Of a DNA stretch of 60,000 nt, positions 59,279 through 60,000 are shown piece after piece (within the stretch, counting starts at the first letter, position 1; the number at the start of each line of letters is the position of its first letter). Origin of the DNA: Takakia lepidozioides (Eukaryota; Streptophyta; Takakiopsida; Takakiales; Takakiaceae); NCBI GenBank assembly GCA_030704615.1, contig CM060734.1, forward strand, positions 36,226,042 through 36,286,041. Reading direction: 5' to 3'. The position numbers and the translations under genes were made by a program. The notes beneath the pieces are model-generated. The model searched no databases, had not been told where the DNA came from, and saw only the letters and a program-made list of their open reading frames with translations.

Positions 59279-60000
59279 GGACATGTTCATGACCGGTTGA
59301 GTGTCAACACGGAGGTGCCACTAGTTGCTGGGGACAGTGCCGGTTCGAGCACTAGCAATACTAGTGGGTACACGAGACGAGGTGTGCGGTTTAGGCCACC
59401 TTCACCTCCTGTGTCTTCCACGGAAGGTTCTGATTCGGATTGTGAATCAGGAGGACTCATACCGGCGGTGCAAGTTGTTTCTTTGCCATTGTTGTGGGAC
59501 ACAATGGAGGAGATGTATGGAGCTACCAAGGGGCCACAAAGGTACTCTGGGGCGGTGGGCACCATCGAGTTGGATGATTTTATCCAAGAGTTTGATAGTT
59601 GGTGTGATTTGCAGCAAATGCGCAATCCACAACTATTTACGCCGTTCATGGCATGGAAAGGGCTGTTTCAGCACCTTGAGGGGCCGCCTATGGATGATTA
59701 CCATGAGTTCAGGCGGGGGCATGAGGTTGAGATCGAGGAGTGGAGGATGTACTGGTCACCCGACTATGTCTCCATCACTAGGGGCACTAGAGCCACGAGG
59801 GCAGTGGCTACACCTGCCGCTGCACCGGCAGCTTCAGCAAGTAGCAGTGGAACTAGTGGGACTGGTGGTACAGTAGCTACGACGTCCACCCAAGCCACTA
59901 CCGCACCAGCACTAGCACCCGTGCCTGCCTTCAACCCTGTTGTGGAGTTCTTCGAAGAGTTGAGAGGGAACTACCAAGGGGTGAGGACAGAGAAGTTGCG
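59279..60000 (+). CDS. Gag-like retrotransposon ORF, partial
   Basis: The frame opens after a TAG at 59,276-59,278, with its first ATG at 59,504, and runs off the window. It reads TIELDDFIQEFDSWCDLQQM, RNPQLFTPFMAWKGLFQHLE and GHEVEIEEWRMYWSPDYVS, then a Thr/Ala/Ser-rich linker. A DUF-type gag capsid start with FDSW..LQ..R..Q followed by a low-complexity spacer fits plant Ty3/gypsy gag, related in style to the gag-like part at 53,505. A transposon origin is inferred from this and the repeat-rich setting; the protease and reverse transcriptase would lie beyond the window. Confidence 0.55.

Overview
This window is nuclear DNA of a land plant, most likely a seed-free one (bryophyte, lycophyte or fern). 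The evidence is spliced genes with GT..AG introns, a nuclear MurA gene of the plastid peptidoglycan pathway, PLS/DYW-class pentatricopeptide (PPR) sequences, a plant-type caffeoyl-CoA O-methyltransferase, plant bZIP and TCP sequences, and many degraded transposable elements. The species cannot be fixed from the sequence. Gene density is low: four spliced genes and one intronless gene look intact, and most of the rest is repeat-derived or unassigned.

Left part (1-10,600): a 1.73 kb non-autonomous PIF/Harbinger-like element (885-2616) with TTA target duplications; a decayed DYW-class PPR pseudogene (5246-6973, minus); a non-LTR retrotransposon C-terminal scrap; an orphan first exon of a nodulin-like/MFS transporter; a second PPR scrap; and a 104 bp foldback.

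MurA block (10,608-15,413, minus): six exons join in frame into a 569-residue UDP-N-acetylglucosamine 1-carboxyvinyltransferase with an intact active-site cysteine. Its N-terminal extension carries a J-domain-like helix and an in-frame 27-residue tandem duplication. An unassigned 116-codon ORF lies just downstream on the same strand.

Middle (16,000-24,764): a hAT-type transposase split by one frameshift, a block of duplicated ~110 bp and ~95 bp units beside it, then a two-exon bZIP transcription factor preceded by an upstream ORF. From 24,765 to 41,470 the sequence is mostly unassigned and becomes AT-rich. It contains a frameshifted TCP-domain relic (28,670-28,904), an intronless PH-domain gene (35,517-36,572) and tRNA-derived SINEs.

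Right part: a four-exon VDAC-like porin (41,472-44,533) and a five-exon caffeoyl-CoA O-methyltransferase (48,027-50,268, minus), with retroelement primer-binding and polypurine-like motifs upstream of the latter. From 53,350 to the end the sequence is a mosaic: PPR scrap, Ty3/gypsy-like fragments fused at a sharp junction to a decayed PPR array, ~100 bp tandem repeats, a (GGGCTGTGA)-type minisatellite, and a gag-like ORF running off the window.

The intact genes have unrelated housekeeping or regulatory roles (plastid envelope/division, mitochondrial outer membrane transport, phenylpropanoid methylation, transcription). Nothing suggests a co-regulated cluster. The most unusual items are the MurA N-terminus, the PPR/gypsy chimera, the AT-rich PH-domain gene and the two-strand-open minisatellite.
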